A stretch of DNA of 64,000 bases from Pandoraea thiooxydans (GTDB lineage Bacteria > Pseudomonadota > Gammaproteobacteria > Burkholderiales > Burkholderiaceae). The stretch covers positions 1,860,001 to 1,924,000 of the forward strand of contig NZ_CP014839.1 in the NCBI RefSeq assembly GCF_001931675.1. Direction: 5' to 3'. The position numbers and the translations under genes were made by a program. Positions 20,040-30,930 of this stretch are shown one piece after another. How positions within the stretch are numbered: position 1 is the stretch's first letter; the number at the start of each line of letters is the position of its first letter. Under the pieces are notes generated by a model, which did not search any database, was not told the DNA's origin, and saw only the letters and a list, made by a program, of their open reading frames with translations.

Positions 20040-20816
20040 ATGCGACAAGCCCGGATAGCCGTGGGAGCGACTCCGCCGAGGCAAGTCGGCGTGGCGGCCG
20101 GCTCGCTGCTGCCGTTCGACGCGCACGGCACCTACGCCGAGGGCACCTTCACGTGGCTGCCGCCAGTGACCGGCACCGTGTACGCAACGCTGCTGAACTT
20201 TCGTGGCGCTCTCCACGCGCTGGGCGAGAGCGTGCACGCCGCGCCGTATCTGGCGCCGCCCAACGCCCCCATTCTTTATTTGAAGCCGGTCAATACGCAC
20301 GCCGGGCATGGTGCCGCCGTCGCGCTGCCGCCCGGCGAAGATGCGCTGCGGGTCGGCGCGTCGCTGGCGATCGTGTTCGGGCGCCAGGCCACGCGTGTCG
20401 ACGCGCGCGATGCGCTCGACTACGTTGCCGGGTACACCGTGGCGGCCGACATCAGCGTGCCGCACGACAGCTATTATCGTCCGGCGGTGCGGCAGCAATG
20501 CCGCGACGGCTATTGCCCGCTCGGGCCATGGATCGTCGCCGCGGCCGACGTGCCGAATCCGGATGCGCTGGCCATCACGGTAAGGGTCAACGGCCAGATA
20601 CGCCAGCAAAACCACACATCGAACCTGATCCGGCCGGTGGCGCAACTGATCGCCGAGGTCACCGCCTTCATGTCGTTGCGGGCCGGCGACGTACTGCTGG
20701 TGGGCGCGCCCGAGGGTGCACCGCTGGCGCACGCGGGAGATCGCATCGAGATCGATATCGAAGGCGTCGGGGTGCTCGCGCACAGCGTCGTGGCTGCCGC
20801 ACAAGGAGACGAGTAA
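20040..20816 (+). CDS. hpaG1: HpaG N-terminal-type subunit (OPET decarboxylase/isomerase family)
   Basis: A 258-residue member of the fumarylacetoacetate hydrolase fold. In enterobacteria HpaG is a single tandem-duplicated protein that isomerises and decarboxylates the product of CHM metabolism; here the two halves are separate genes. This one contains TVYATLLNFRGALHALG, PILYLKPVNTHAGHG, LRVGASLAIVFGRQATRV and CRDGYCPLGPWIV. The usual acidic metal triad is less clear than in the next gene (for example ASLAIVFG where its partner has CELAVVIG). The start ATG 20040 follows GGAGAGAG. Confidence 0.88.
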   Translation: MRQARIAVGATPPRQVGVAAGSLLPFDAHGTYAEGTFTWLPPVTGTVYATLLNFRGALHALGESVHAAPYLAPPNAPILYLKPVNTHAGHGAAVALPPGEDALRVGASLAIVFGRQATRVDARDALDYVAGYTVAADISVPHDSYYRPAVRQQCRDGYCPLGPWIVAAADVPNPDALAITVRVNGQIRQQNHTSNLIRPVAQLIAEVTAFMSLRAGDVLLVGAPEGAPLAHAGDRIEIDIEGVGVLAHSVVAAAQGDE

Positions 20817-20819
20817 GCG

Positions 20820-21584
20820 ATGAAGACCGCACGCGTGGCCTATGACGGCCTGATCCATCTGGCCCATCCTGCGCAGGCCGGCTCGCTGCGCCTGGCGGAC
20901 GGCCGCCAGGTCGCCGAGACCGAGGTGACCTGGTTGCCGCCGATCGAGCCGCGCACCACCTTCGCGCTCGGGCTGAACTATGCGGATCACGCAAAGGAGC
21001 TCGCCTTCAAGGCGCCAGAGGAGCCTCTGGTGTTCCTAAAGGGTCCCGGGACATTCATCGGACACCGCGCTCGCACCGTGCGCCCCGACGGCGTGAAGTA
21101 CATGCATTACGAATGCGAACTGGCGGTGGTGATCGGAAAAACCGCGCGCGGCGTCAGGGCGCGCGACGCCTACGAGTACGTGCGCGGCTATACGGTGGCC
21201 AACGACTATGCGATTCGTGACTATCTAGAAAACTATTACCGGCCGAACCTGCGAGTGAAAAATCGCGACACCTGCACACCGCTCGGGCCCTGGCTGACCG
21301 ATCGCGACGACATCGCCGACCCGATGAATCTGACGCTGCGCACCACGGTCAACGGCAAGCTCACGCAAGAGGGCTCGACACGCGACATGATTTTCAGCAT
21401 TCCGTGGCTGATCGAATATTTCAGCGGCTTCATGACACTCGATGCCGGCGACATGATTCTGACCGGCACGCCCCAGGGCCTCGCGGACACCCGGCCCGGT
21501 GACGAAATCGTCACCGAAATCGAGGGCGTCGGGCGCCTGGTGAATACCATCGTCGCCGAACACGACTATTACGGCGCACGCTGA
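20820..21584 (+). CDS. hpaG2: HpaG C-terminal-type subunit (OPET decarboxylase/isomerase family)
   Basis: A 254-residue fumarylacetoacetate hydrolase-fold protein with clear metal-ligand signatures: GLNYADHAKEL, PLVFLKGPGTFIGH, YECELAVVIGK and GYTVANDYAIRDY. It begins three bases after the hpaG1 stop and ends with LTGTPQGLADTRPGDEIVTEIEGVG. With HpaG1 it should process the 5-oxo-pent-3-ene-1,2,5-tricarboxylate intermediate of homoprotocatechuate breakdown. Confidence 0.92.
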   Translation: MKTARVAYDGLIHLAHPAQAGSLRLADGRQVAETEVTWLPPIEPRTTFALGLNYADHAKELAFKAPEEPLVFLKGPGTFIGHRARTVRPDGVKYMHYECELAVVIGKTARGVRARDAYEYVRGYTVANDYAIRDYLENYYRPNLRVKNRDTCTPLGPWLTDRDDIADPMNLTLRTTVNGKLTQEGSTRDMIFSIPWLIEYFSGFMTLDAGDMILTGTPQGLADTRPGDEIVTEIEGVGRLVNTIVAEHDYYGAR

Positions 21585-21613
21585 ACGCGCCGCCGCATCT
21601 GGAGAAACGGACC

Positions 21614-23074
21614 ATGATCAAGCATTGGATCAACGGCAAGCAGGTCGACAGCCGCGAGACGTTCATCACGCTCAACCCCGCGACCGGCGAGGAAATCGCC
21701 GCGGTCGCCGCGGGCGGCGAAGCCGAAGTCGAGGCGGCGGTGGCCGCGGCCAAGGCAGCGTTCCCCGGGTGGGCCAATACGCCGGCCAAGGAGCGAGCGC
21801 GCATCATGCGCCGGCTGGGCGAGCTGATCCAGGAGAATGTGCCGCGCCTGGCCGCGCTGGAGACCCAGGATACCGGTCTGCCGATCTCGCAGACCGCCAG
21901 GCAGCTGATTCCACGCGCCTCGGAAAATTTCAATTTCTTCGCCGAAGTTTGCGTGCAGATGAACGGCCGCACCTACCCGGTCGACGACGCCATGCTCAAT
22001 TACACCCTCTATCAGCCGGTGGGCGTGTGTGCGCTGATCTCGCCCTGGAACGTGCCGTTCATGACAGCCACCTGGAAAGTCGCGCCGTGCCTGGCACTGG
22101 GCAATACCGCTGTATTGAAGATGTCGGAGCTCTCGCCGCTCACCGCCGATCAGCTCGGCCTGCTGGCGCTCGAGGCCGGCGTGCCGCCCGGTGTGCTGAA
22201 CGTGGTACAGGGCTTTGGCGCCACCGCCGGCGACGCGCTGGTGCGGCATCCGGACGTGCGCGCGGTGTCGTTTACCGGGGGCACCGCCACCGGTCAGCGC
22301 ATTATCGAACGGGCCGGCCTGAAGAAATTTTCGATGGAGCTCGGCGGCAAGTCGCCGGTGCTGATTTTCGACGATGCCGACCTCGAGCGGGCGCTCGATG
22401 CGGCCCTGTTCACGATCTTCTCGATCAACGGCGAGCGCTGCACCGCCGGGTCGCGCATCTTCGTGCAGGAAACCGTCTACGACGATTTCGTGCGCCGCTT
22501 CGCCGAGCGCGCCGACCGCCTGACGGTGGGCGATCCGACCGACGAGCGGACTCACGTAGGCGCCATGATCACACGCCAGCACTGGGACAAGGTCACCGGC
22601 TACATCCGCCTGGGCGAGCAGGAGGGCGCCTCGATCGTGGCCGGCGGCCCCGAGCGGCCGGCCGGCCTGCCCGCGCATCTGCAGAACGGCAATTTCGTGC
22701 GGCCCACGGTGCTTGCCAACGTCGAGAACCGCATGCGGGTGGCGCAGGAGGAAATCTTCGGCCCGGTCGCGTGCCTGATCCCGTTCAAGGACGAAGCCGA
22801 CGGTCTGGCGCAAGCCAACGACGTCAAATATGGGTTGGCTTCGTACGTATGGACCCAGGACGTCGGCAAGGTCCATCGCCTGGCACGCGGCATCGAGGCC
22901 GGCATGGTGTTCGTCAACAGCCAGAATGTGCGCGACTTGCGCCAGCCGTTCGGCGGCGTCAAGGCATCGGGTACCGGCCGCGAAGGGGGAGAATACAGCT
23001 TCGAGGTATTCGCCGAAATCAAGAATGTGTGCATTTCGATGGGCAGCCATCCGATTCCCAAGTGGGGCGTTTGA
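21614..23074 (+). CDS. hpaE: 5-carboxymethyl-2-hydroxymuconate semialdehyde dehydrogenase
   Basis: A 486-residue NAD-dependent aldehyde dehydrogenase of standard length. It has PWNVPFMTATWKVAPCL, the nucleotide-binding FTGGTATGQRI, the general base in MELGGKSPVLIFDDADLE and the catalytic cysteine in NGERCTAGSR. It oxidises the semialdehyde made by HpaD to the tricarboxylic muconate. A GGAG ribosome-binding site precedes the start 30 bases after hpaG2. Confidence 0.95.
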   Translation: MIKHWINGKQVDSRETFITLNPATGEEIAAVAAGGEAEVEAAVAAAKAAFPGWANTPAKERARIMRRLGELIQENVPRLAALETQDTGLPISQTARQLIPRASENFNFFAEVCVQMNGRTYPVDDAMLNYTLYQPVGVCALISPWNVPFMTATWKVAPCLALGNTAVLKMSELSPLTADQLGLLALEAGVPPGVLNVVQGFGATAGDALVRHPDVRAVSFTGGTATGQRIIERAGLKKFSMELGGKSPVLIFDDADLERALDAALFTIFSINGERCTAGSRIFVQETVYDDFVRRFAERADRLTVGDPTDERTHVGAMITRQHWDKVTGYIRLGEQEGASIVAGGPERPAGLPAHLQNGNFVRPTVLANVENRMRVAQEEIFGPVACLIPFKDEADGLAQANDVKYGLASYVWTQDVGKVHRLARGIEAGMVFVNSQNVRDLRQPFGGVKASGTGREGGEYSFEVFAEIKNVCISMGSHPIPKWGV

Positions 23075-23128
23075 GGCCGGCGAACCAGTCCGGCCAGGCA
23101 GGTGAAAGTCAAAGGAGAGAGACGCGAG

Positions 23129-23977
23129 ATGGGTAAATTGTCGCTGGCGGCCAAAGTCACGCACGTGCCGTCGATGTATCTGTCCGAGCTGCCCGGCAAG
23201 CATCATGGCTGCCGCGAGGCAGCCATCGCCGGGCACCGCGAGATCGGCCGGCGTTGCCGTGAGCTTGGCGTCGACACGATCGTGGTGGCGGACGTGCACT
23301 GGCTGGTCAACGCGGGTTATCACGTCAATTGCAACAGCCGCTTCAAAGGCACATACACCAGCAACGAGCTGCCGCATTTCATCAAGGACATGGCCTACGA
23401 GTATCCGGGCAACCCGGCACTCGGTCGGCTCATCGCGCAGACCGCGAGCGCGCGGGGAGTATTCACGCGCGCGCATGAGATCGACAGCCTCGAGCTCGAA
23501 TACGGCACGCTCGTGCCGATGCGCTATATGAACGGCGACCAGCATTTCAAGGTGGTGTCGATCGCCGGCTGGTGCGCATGGCACCAGCTCGACGAGAGCC
23601 GCCGGTTTGGCGCCGCGCTCAAGGAGGCGATCGAGCAAAGCGATGCCAACGTGGCGTTTCTCGCCAGCGGCTCGCTGTCGCACCGCTTCAACGACAACAA
23701 CAGCCCGGAAGAGGCGATTCACGAGATCAGCCGCGAGTTCTTCCGCCAGGTCGACCTGCGCGTGGTCGAACTGTGGAAGCAGGGCGATTGGGCCACCTTC
23801 TGCAAAATGCTGCCCGAATACAACGAGCATTGCATCGGCGAAGGCGGCATGCACGACACGGCGATGCTGCTGGGGCTGCTCGGCTGGGACGCCTACGACA
23901 AGCCGGTGGAAATCGTCACCGATTACTTCGCCAGCTCGGGCACCGGACAGATCAATGCGATCTTCCCGGTGTCCTGA
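23129..23977 (+). CDS. hpaD: 3,4-dihydroxyphenylacetate 2,3-dioxygenase
   Basis: A 282-residue class III (LigB-type) extradiol dioxygenase that opens the homoprotocatechuate ring next to the hydroxyls, using non-haem iron. Visible features are KVTHVPSMYLSELPGKHHGCR, DVHWLVNAGYHVN with candidate metal/acid-base histidines, FLASGSLSHRFNDNN and YNEHCIGEGGMHDTAMLLG. The start was placed at ATG 23129 rather than an in-frame upstream codon because GGAGAG lies just before it and the protein then matches family length. Confidence 0.95.
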   Translation: MGKLSLAAKVTHVPSMYLSELPGKHHGCREAAIAGHREIGRRCRELGVDTIVVADVHWLVNAGYHVNCNSRFKGTYTSNELPHFIKDMAYEYPGNPALGRLIAQTASARGVFTRAHEIDSLELEYGTLVPMRYMNGDQHFKVVSIAGWCAWHQLDESRRFGAALKEAIEQSDANVAFLASGSLSHRFNDNNSPEEAIHEISREFFRQVDLRVVELWKQGDWATFCKMLPEYNEHCIGEGGMHDTAMLLGLLGWDAYDKPVEIVTDYFASSGTGQINAIFPVS

Positions 23978-24004
23978 TCCATTTCAATCCGCTGGAGGTT
24001 TGCG

Positions 24005-24400
24005 ATGCCCCACGTCATCGTCGAATACACCGACAACATCCGCGGCGAGGCCCACGTGCCGGCGCTGCTCAAGACCATCAACGAGACCCTGATCGCGCAA
24101 GGCGACGTGTTTCCGATCGGCGGCATACGCTCGCGCGCGATCGAACTGCACGACTACCGCATGGCCGATGGCGACCCCGGGGCCGACTATGCGTTCGTGC
24201 ACGTCACGCTCAAGATCGCCGGCGGGCGCGACGAAGCGGTCAAGAAACGGGCCTGCGACGCGCTGTTCGACGCCATCAAGCAGCATTTTGCGGCGCTGTA
24301 TGCGCGGCGCTACCTGGCGTTGTCTCTCGAGCTGGTGGAGTTCAGCGAAGGCGGCAGCTATAAGCACAACAATGTGCATTCACGCTTCAGGAAGGATTGA
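24005..24400 (+). CDS. hpaF: 5-carboxymethyl-2-hydroxymuconate delta-isomerase
   Basis: A 131-residue tautomerase-superfamily protein. The N-terminal proline exposed after Met removal ([12 protein letters not shown]) is the catalytic base of the family. The ends of the chain ([25 protein letters not shown]) match the CHMI family. It shifts the double bond in the muconate produced by HpaE. TGGAGG lies before the start. Confidence 0.93.
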   Translation: MPHVIVEYTDNIRGEAHVPALLKTINETLIAQGDVFPIGGIRSRAIELHDYRMADGDPGADYAFVHVTLKIAGGRDEAVKKRACDALFDAIKQHFAALYARRYLALSLELVEFSEGGSYKHNNVHSRFRKD

Positions 24401-24405
24401 TACCG

Positions 24406-25209
<804 letters not shown>

Positions 25210-25219
25210 GGAGCAAGCC

Positions 25220-26029
25220 ATGGAATTTCCGCGCAACACATTCAGGCAGGCGCTGTTGGCCGGCGAACAGCAGATCGGTCTATGGCTCGGCCTGGCCAGT
25301 GCCTACACGGCCGAGCTGCTGGCCGGCGCCGGCTTCGACTGGCTGCTGATCGACGGCGAGCATGCCCCCAACAACGTGCCGTCGATACTTGCCCAGTTGC
25401 AGGCGGTGGCACCATACCCGGTGCGCCCGGTGGTGCGCGCGGCGTGGAACGATGCGGTGCAGATCAAGCAGTTGCTCGACATCGGCGCCCAGAACCTGCT
25501 GGTGCCGATGGTGCAGGACGCCAACCAGGCCGCGGCGGCAGTGGCGGCCACCCGCTACCCGCCGCAGGGCATCCGCGGGGTCGCGAGCTCGATCGTTCGC
25601 GCTTCGCGCTGGAATCGGGTACCGGATTACATCCATCGGGCCAACGACGAAATGTGCGTGCTGGTGCAGGTCGAGACACGCGCGGCGCTGGCCAATATCG
25701 AGGCAATTGCCGCGGTGGATGGCGTCGACGGGATATTCATCGGGCCGGCCGATCTCGCGGCCGATTTCGGCCACCTCGGCAACCCGGGCCACCCCGACGT
25801 GCAGCGCGCGATCGACGACGGCCTGAGGCGCATTCGCGCGGCAGGCAAGGCGGCCGGCATACTGAGCAGCGACGAAAAACAGGCTCGCCACTATATGGCG
25901 CAGGGCAGCACCTTCACGGCGGTCGGCGTCGATGCGGCAGTGCTGGCACGCAGCGCGCAGGCGCTCGCGGCGCAATTCAAGGACGGCGCGAGCGCAGCGG
26001 CTGCCGACCGGCGCGATAAAGCGTATTAG
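25220..26029 (+). CDS. hpaI: 4-hydroxy-2-oxoheptane-1,7-dioate aldolase
   Basis: A 269-residue class II aldolase of the HpcH/HpaI family that splits the C7 dicarboxylate to pyruvate and succinic semialdehyde. It shows [11 protein letters not shown] with metal/substrate residues, [44 protein letters not shown] with the metal glutamate and [14 protein letters not shown] with the metal aspartate. It is the last gene of the block; no hpaBC monooxygenase gene follows within the window. Confidence 0.95.
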   Translation: MEFPRNTFRQALLAGEQQIGLWLGLASAYTAELLAGAGFDWLLIDGEHAPNNVPSILAQLQAVAPYPVRPVVRAAWNDAVQIKQLLDIGAQNLLVPMVQDANQAAAAVAATRYPPQGIRGVASSIVRASRWNRVPDYIHRANDEMCVLVQVETRAALANIEAIAAVDGVDGIFIGPADLAADFGHLGNPGHPDVQRAIDDGLRRIRAAGKAAGILSSDEKQARHYMAQGSTFTAVGVDAAVLARSAQALAAQFKDGASAAAADRRDKAY

Positions 26030-26044
26030 TAGCTGGGCCCGGCG

Positions 26045-26779
26045 TTATCGCCCCGCCTGATCGAGCGCGCTGTTCAGGGTGGCGAGCGACTGCGCGCCGC
26101 TCATGCGCGCGCCGTTGGCGAAGATGATGGTCGGCGTGGCGCTGACATCGAGCCGGCCACCGAGCGCCAGATTGCTGTCGAGCGCGCCGGCGTTGCACGA
26201 CGCCTGGGGTTGCGGCTTGCGCTGCTTGAGCATCCAGTCCGTCCAGGCGGCGTCGCGATTGGGCGAGCACCAGATGTCGCGCGACATCGGCTTCGAGTTG
26301 GGCGTCAGCACCGGGAACAGGAAGGTGTAGATCGTCACATTGTCGACGTGTTGCAGGGTCTGCTCGAGGCGCTTGCAAAAAGGGCAGTACGGATCGGCGA
26401 AGATCGCCATCTTGCGGCTGCCGTTACCCTTGACGGTCTTGATCGCGTCGGCCAGCGGCAGGCTCGCGAAGTCGGTCTTCCGGGCGGCCTGCAGGCTGGC
26501 CTCGGTCAGGTTCTTGCGTCCCTGGGTCTGAATGAGCTGGCCCACCAGCATGTATTTCCCGGCACGATCGGCGTAGATGATTTTGTGATCGACATAAACT
26601 TCGTAAATGCCGGGCAGCGGCGTCGCCGAGACCTTCGACACGCTCAGGCCGTCGCCCAGGTTCTGGTCCAGCGCGGCCTGCATGGCTGCCACCGTCGGCG
26701 GCGTCTCGGCCCAGGCCGGGGCAAGCGCGCCGAGCAGCGCGGCGCACAGCAAGGTGCGGCTTACGACAAATGATTTCAT
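26045..26779 (-). CDS. DsbC-family periplasmic thiol:disulfide isomerase
   Basis: A 244-residue exported thioredoxin-fold protein. The signal peptide (VSRTLLCAALLGALAPAWAE) is followed by a DsbC/G-type dimerisation region and the active-site CxxC in FADPYCPFCKR near residue 130, with the cis-proline loop VSATPTII later. It refolds or shuffles disulfides in secreted proteins. It lies five bases downstream of the TauE/SafE gene on the same strand, so it may be co-expressed with the sulfur genes. DsbC and DsbG cannot be told apart firmly by eye. Confidence 0.88.
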   Translation of the reverse strand: MKSFVVSRTLLCAALLGALAPAWAETPPTVAAMQAALDQNLGDGLSVSKVSATPLPGIYEVYVDHKIIYADRAGKYMLVGQLIQTQGRKNLTEASLQAARKTDFASLPLADAIKTVKGNGSRKMAIFADPYCPFCKRLEQTLQHVDNVTIYTFLFPVLTPNSKPMSRDIWCSPNRDAAWTDWMLKQRKPQPQASCNAGALDSNLALGGRLDVSATPTIIFANGARMSGAQSLATLNSALDQAGR

Positions 26780-26784
26780 GGGGA

Positions 26785-27576
26785 TTATCTGGCGTGCAGT
26801 GATTGATACAGCATGTAAAGGGCGACCAGGACGATCATCCCGGCAAAAATGCGGTTCAGCGCGCCGCGCTTGTTGGCGAGATGCCCGGCCGCACGAGCGC
26901 CGAGCCATCCGCCGATGACGCCGCCGGCGACGAACTCGATCGCGATCGTCCAGTCGACCTGGCTGGTCAGCGCGTAATTGATCGCCGTAGTCAGTCCGAA
27001 CGACCCCACCGCGAACAGCGACGTACCGATCGCTTCGGCGATCGGCATCGGTCCGGCGAACATCAGGCCCGGGACGATCAGAAAGCCGCCACCGATGCCA
27101 AAGAACCCCGACAGGCCGCCCGCGCCGAGCCCGGTGCCCCACAGCCGCGGGTGAGCGCCGGGGCTGAGGGTCTGGCCGGGAGCATGCGCCGCCTTGGGCC
27201 GCAGCATCAGGAAGGCCACGAAGCACATCAACAGGGCGAAATAGATCAGCAGGCTATGACCGTCGACCAATTTGCCGATCGACGAACCGATGGCCGCGCC
27301 GATCACGCCGCTGGCCGCGAACGAAAACGCTGCACGCCAACGCACGCGGCCGGCACGGGCATGCGGAATCAGATTGATATAGGCGTTGGTCGCCACCGCC
27401 AGTGCCGACGTGCCGATCACCAGATGAGGGTCTTTCAACCCCACCACATAAAGAATGAGCGGCACTGCGAGAATCGAGCCGCCGCCGCCGACCAGGCCCA
27501 GCGAAAAACTGACGAAACCGCCGCACAACGCGGCCACCACGCCTTGGGTCAGCGAGGGCATTGCAAAAATATCCAT
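26785..27576 (-). CDS. TauE/SafE-family sulfite/organosulfonate exporter
   Basis: A 263-residue membrane protein with the duplicated TauE/SafE signature: SLGLVGGGGSILAVPLIL in the first half and GFFGIGGGFLIVPGLMF in the second, with about eight hydrophobic helices. The start ATG 27576 (MDIFAMPSL) was chosen over an upstream frame extension. Family members export sulfite or other small sulfur anions. The nearby thiosulfate dehydrogenase and persulfide dioxygenase genes, and a shared palindrome upstream, point to removal of sulfite formed by persulfide oxidation. Confidence 0.9.
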   Translation of the reverse strand: MDIFAMPSLTQGVVAALCGGFVSFSLGLVGGGGSILAVPLILYVVGLKDPHLVIGTSALAVATNAYINLIPHARAGRVRWRAAFSFAASGVIGAAIGSSIGKLVDGHSLLIYFALLMCFVAFLMLRPKAAHAPGQTLSPGAHPRLWGTGLGAGGLSGFFGIGGGFLIVPGLMFAGPMPIAEAIGTSLFAVGSFGLTTAINYALTSQVDWTIAIEFVAGGVIGGWLGARAAGHLANKRGALNRIFAGMIVLVALYMLYQSLHAR

Positions 27577-27696
27577 GATTTCATTGCTCGAAAAGCGCTT
27601 GGCCCAATGCGTGCGGGAAACCCTGCGGCGGGGAACCAACGATAGTTGCGGTATTGAATCCGACGCTTGCCGGCGAGATTGCCGGCTGCGGGCTTC

Positions 27697-27736
27697 ATAT
27701 TACTAGATGAAATAAGCATATATCTATGAGTAATAT
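27697..27736 (-). promoter_or_regulatory. 40-bp palindromic operator upstream of the TauE/SafE gene (copy A)
   Basis: The arms ATATTACT (27697-27704) and AGTAATAT (27729-27736) are perfect inverted repeats 24 bases apart, 120 bases before the exporter start. The whole element matches the one before the persulfide dioxygenase gene at 33 of 40 positions with identical spacing. It lies in an AT-rich patch. A sulfur-sensing repressor of the ArsR type (BigR/SqrR/YgaV) is the natural candidate, but no such gene is in the window. Confidence 0.7.
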
Positions 27737-27843
27737 GGTACGTAAAAGTGCCCGCCTTGTCAAAGCGAAGCACAGCCCTCGTACACGCTCATGCGTGGCG
27801 AAGCGGAGGTTGACAGGAGAGAGCGGCCGCACCGGGCCGAGCG

Positions 27844-27878
27844 AGCCATGAATTAAAGTCGAACTTTAATTCATGGCT
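27844..27878. terminator. Perfect 16-bp inverted repeat in the intergenic space before tsdA's 3' end
   Basis: AGCCATGAATTAAAGT and ACTTTAATTCATGGCT form a perfect 16-bp stem around CGA. On the plus strand it is followed by a T-rich stretch (TTTAAATCTTTG), but no plus-strand gene ends here. On the minus strand it lies 38 bases past the tsdA stop without a T-run. It most likely ends tsdBA transcription or blocks read-through into the exporter gene. An operator role cannot be excluded. Confidence 0.5.
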
Positions 27879-27915
27879 TTAAATCTTTGTTTTATTTATA
27901 TTTATGCAGCAGAAC

Positions 27916-28800
27916 TCATTCGCTGCCCAGGACATGGCCGTTGACGGTGCGGCCGTACATCGAATACTTGGAGTCGTGATACTTGAGGCGCGTGGCCTCG
28001 ACCGACCCAGTGAAACGCGGATCCTGCGGCCGTTCATGACTATCCATGAAAGTCGCCACGTCCCACGCTTGCTGATCGGTCAGCGAACCGCCCAGGCCCA
28101 GCGGCATATTGGCCTTGATGAAGTTCGCCGCGTTCTGGATCGAATGCATGCCAGCACCCCAGTTGAACGAGCGCGCGCCCCACAGCGGCGGGAACACCAC
28201 CTTGCCGCCACTCGACTGTCCTTGCCCGTCCGGGCCGTGGCATAGCGCGCAGTGCTGCGCAAAAACCTCGCTGCCGCGCGCGTAGCTCGGGGTAAGCGCA
28301 GGCGCGGACAGTTTCGGATATCCACGTCCGGCCACCGGCCCGCCGACCGGTGCGCCAGTGGACAGCCAATACGCATAGCTCTCGAGGGCCACCAGCACCG
28401 GATCGCCCAGCGGCGGCGCCTTGCCGTTCATGCTGAAGCGGAAGCAGCCTTGCATGCGTTCGGCGAAAGTATTCACGTGGCCGTTTTTGCTGCGATAGGC
28501 CGGATAGGAGATATACGCGGCCCACAACGGGCTTGAATTCGGCCGCCGGCCGGCATCGAGGTGGCAACTGGCGCAATTGAGCGAATTGCCGACGAACTGG
28601 CCGGCCAAGGTGCCTGTATGGAGAAAAATCTGCTCGCCCAGCTTGACCGACTTGCCGAATTCGCCTTTGGGCATCGCGCTCTCGGGCGGCGGCGTGAACT
28701 GGACCGGCGCGGGGCCAGCGGCATTGGCGCCGGACAGACCACCGATGGCGAGCAGCAGGCCAAGCAGGGAGGCGCTGAGCAACGAGTGAGTACGCTTCAT
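27916..28800 (-). CDS. tsdA: Thiosulfate dehydrogenase, dihaem cytochrome c
   Basis: A 294-residue periplasmic cytochrome with a signal peptide (LLGLLLAIGGLSGANA). Haem motifs are CASCH and CALCH. Exactly 43 residues after the first cysteine of CASCH is the cysteine in ERMQGCFRFSMNGKAPPLG, the same spacing as the unusual axial ligand Cys96 of the Allochromatium enzyme relative to its Cys53. The block LWAAYISYPAYRSKNGHVNTF is highly typical. TsdA joins two thiosulfates into tetrathionate. It overlaps tsdB by four bases. Confidence 0.93.
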   Translation of the reverse strand: MKRTHSLLSASLLGLLLAIGGLSGANAAGPAPVQFTPPPESAMPKGEFGKSVKLGEQIFLHTGTLAGQFVGNSLNCASCHLDAGRRPNSSPLWAAYISYPAYRSKNGHVNTFAERMQGCFRFSMNGKAPPLGDPVLVALESYAYWLSTGAPVGGPVAGRGYPKLSAPALTPSYARGSEVFAQHCALCHGPDGQGQSSGGKVVFPPLWGARSFNWGAGMHSIQNAANFIKANMPLGLGGSLTDQQAWDVATFMDSHERPQDPRFTGSVEATRLKYHDSKYSMYGRTVNGHVLGSE

Positions 28801-29576
28801 TGTCCACCTCCATGTACGTTCGCTTGCGTCGTCACCGGGTGGCCCAAGCCGCCGTAATAGGTCGACACGGCGGTGATATCGGCCTCGGACAGCTTGCCCG
28901 CGACCATATGCATCAAGCCCAGGGGCCCCGGCGGGCGGGTACCTGCCTGGAACGCATGCAGCTGGCCTGCGATGTAGGCCGTTGGCTGGCCTGACAGCGG
29001 CGGGAATGCCGCGCCCACGCCGATGCCGCCCGGACCGTGGCACTGCGCGCAGGCGGGCAGGCCGGCCAGCCAGCGTCCTCGATTGGCCAGCCAGGCACCG
29101 GCATCGGTCGGCTCGATGGCCGCATCATTAATCGGCGGCACGGCAACCGGTGCGGGCAATTGACTGAAATAAGCCGCCACCGCGATACGCTCGCGCGGCG
29201 TCAGCGCCTTGGCGAAGGGCTGCATGATCGGATTCTGGCGCTGCCCGCTGGCAAATGCGTCGAGCTGGCCCACCAGATACGCGACGCTGAGCCCCGCCAG
29301 ACGAGGAAAGCCCGCCGCCGCGTTTCCTTGCCCCGCCGTGCCGTGGCAACTGACGCAAGCCGATACGCCCTGATTGGTGCCATGCGTGGCAATGGTCTGG
29401 CCCAGTGCCACCGGCGCTGCTGCCGCCGCGGACGTAGCGGACGTCGCGGCTGGCATCCCGGGTGTTTGTGCCCGTGCCTGATGCACAATGATGAAAGTAC
29501 CCGTCAGTGCCGTGGCCAGCAGCCACCATGGGTGTTCGCCTCGGCGTCGTGCCGAGGCCCTTCGGACTCGCTCCAT
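28797..29576 (-). CDS. tsdB: TsdB-like dihaem cytochrome c, electron acceptor for TsdA
   Basis: A 259-residue cytochrome c4-like protein with two haem motifs, CVSCH and CAQCH, each followed by the repeated pattern FPRLAGLSVAYLVGQLDAFASGQR and FPPLSGQPTAYIAGQLHAFQAGTR. An N-terminal hydrophobic segment (WWLLATALTGTFIIVHQ) serves as signal or anchor. The gene starts behind AGAGGGGG and overlaps tsdA, the standard tsdBA arrangement, where TsdB takes electrons from TsdA and passes them toward the terminal oxidase. Confidence 0.9.
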   Translation of the reverse strand: MERVRRASARRRGEHPWWLLATALTGTFIIVHQARAQTPGMPAATSATSAAAAAPVALGQTIATHGTNQGVSACVSCHGTAGQGNAAAGFPRLAGLSVAYLVGQLDAFASGQRQNPIMQPFAKALTPRERIAVAAYFSQLPAPVAVPPINDAAIEPTDAGAWLANRGRWLAGLPACAQCHGPGGIGVGAAFPPLSGQPTAYIAGQLHAFQAGTRPPGPLGLMHMVAGKLSEADITAVSTYYGGLGHPVTTQANVHGGGQ

Positions 29577-29763
29577 ATTCGCCCCCTCTAATAATTGTCA
29601 GTGTCTGCTGCCGTGCCGGCCGCAGCGATTGATGGTGCGTGTTGATGCTGCCGGTCGGACGTCACGATTGCGATCATAGCGCGTGTCGGATCGCCCGCAC
29701 AGCCCGTGCCGCGGTGCCCGCGGCCCTTGTATGTTTAGACCAGACCAGCGCGGTACAGTCTGA
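29577..29763. other. Intergenic DNA upstream of tsdB, running into the IS110 left end
   Basis: This stretch holds the start region of tsdB (ribosome-binding site at about 29580-29588 on the minus strand) and then GC-rich DNA without a convincing ORF. Somewhere after about 29700 the IS110 left end begins. No copy of the 40-bp palindrome seen before the other two sulfur genes was found here. Confidence 0.4.
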
Positions 29764-30914
<1,151 letters not shown>

Positions 30915-30930
30915 CTTTCAACACGGTTAC

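Noticed and set aside
21569-23854. 761-codon open frame on the minus strand across hpaE and hpaD
   Set aside because: High GC removes stop codons opposite real genes. The plus-strand genes have full catalytic motifs, ribosome-binding sites and operon spacing; the minus frame has none.
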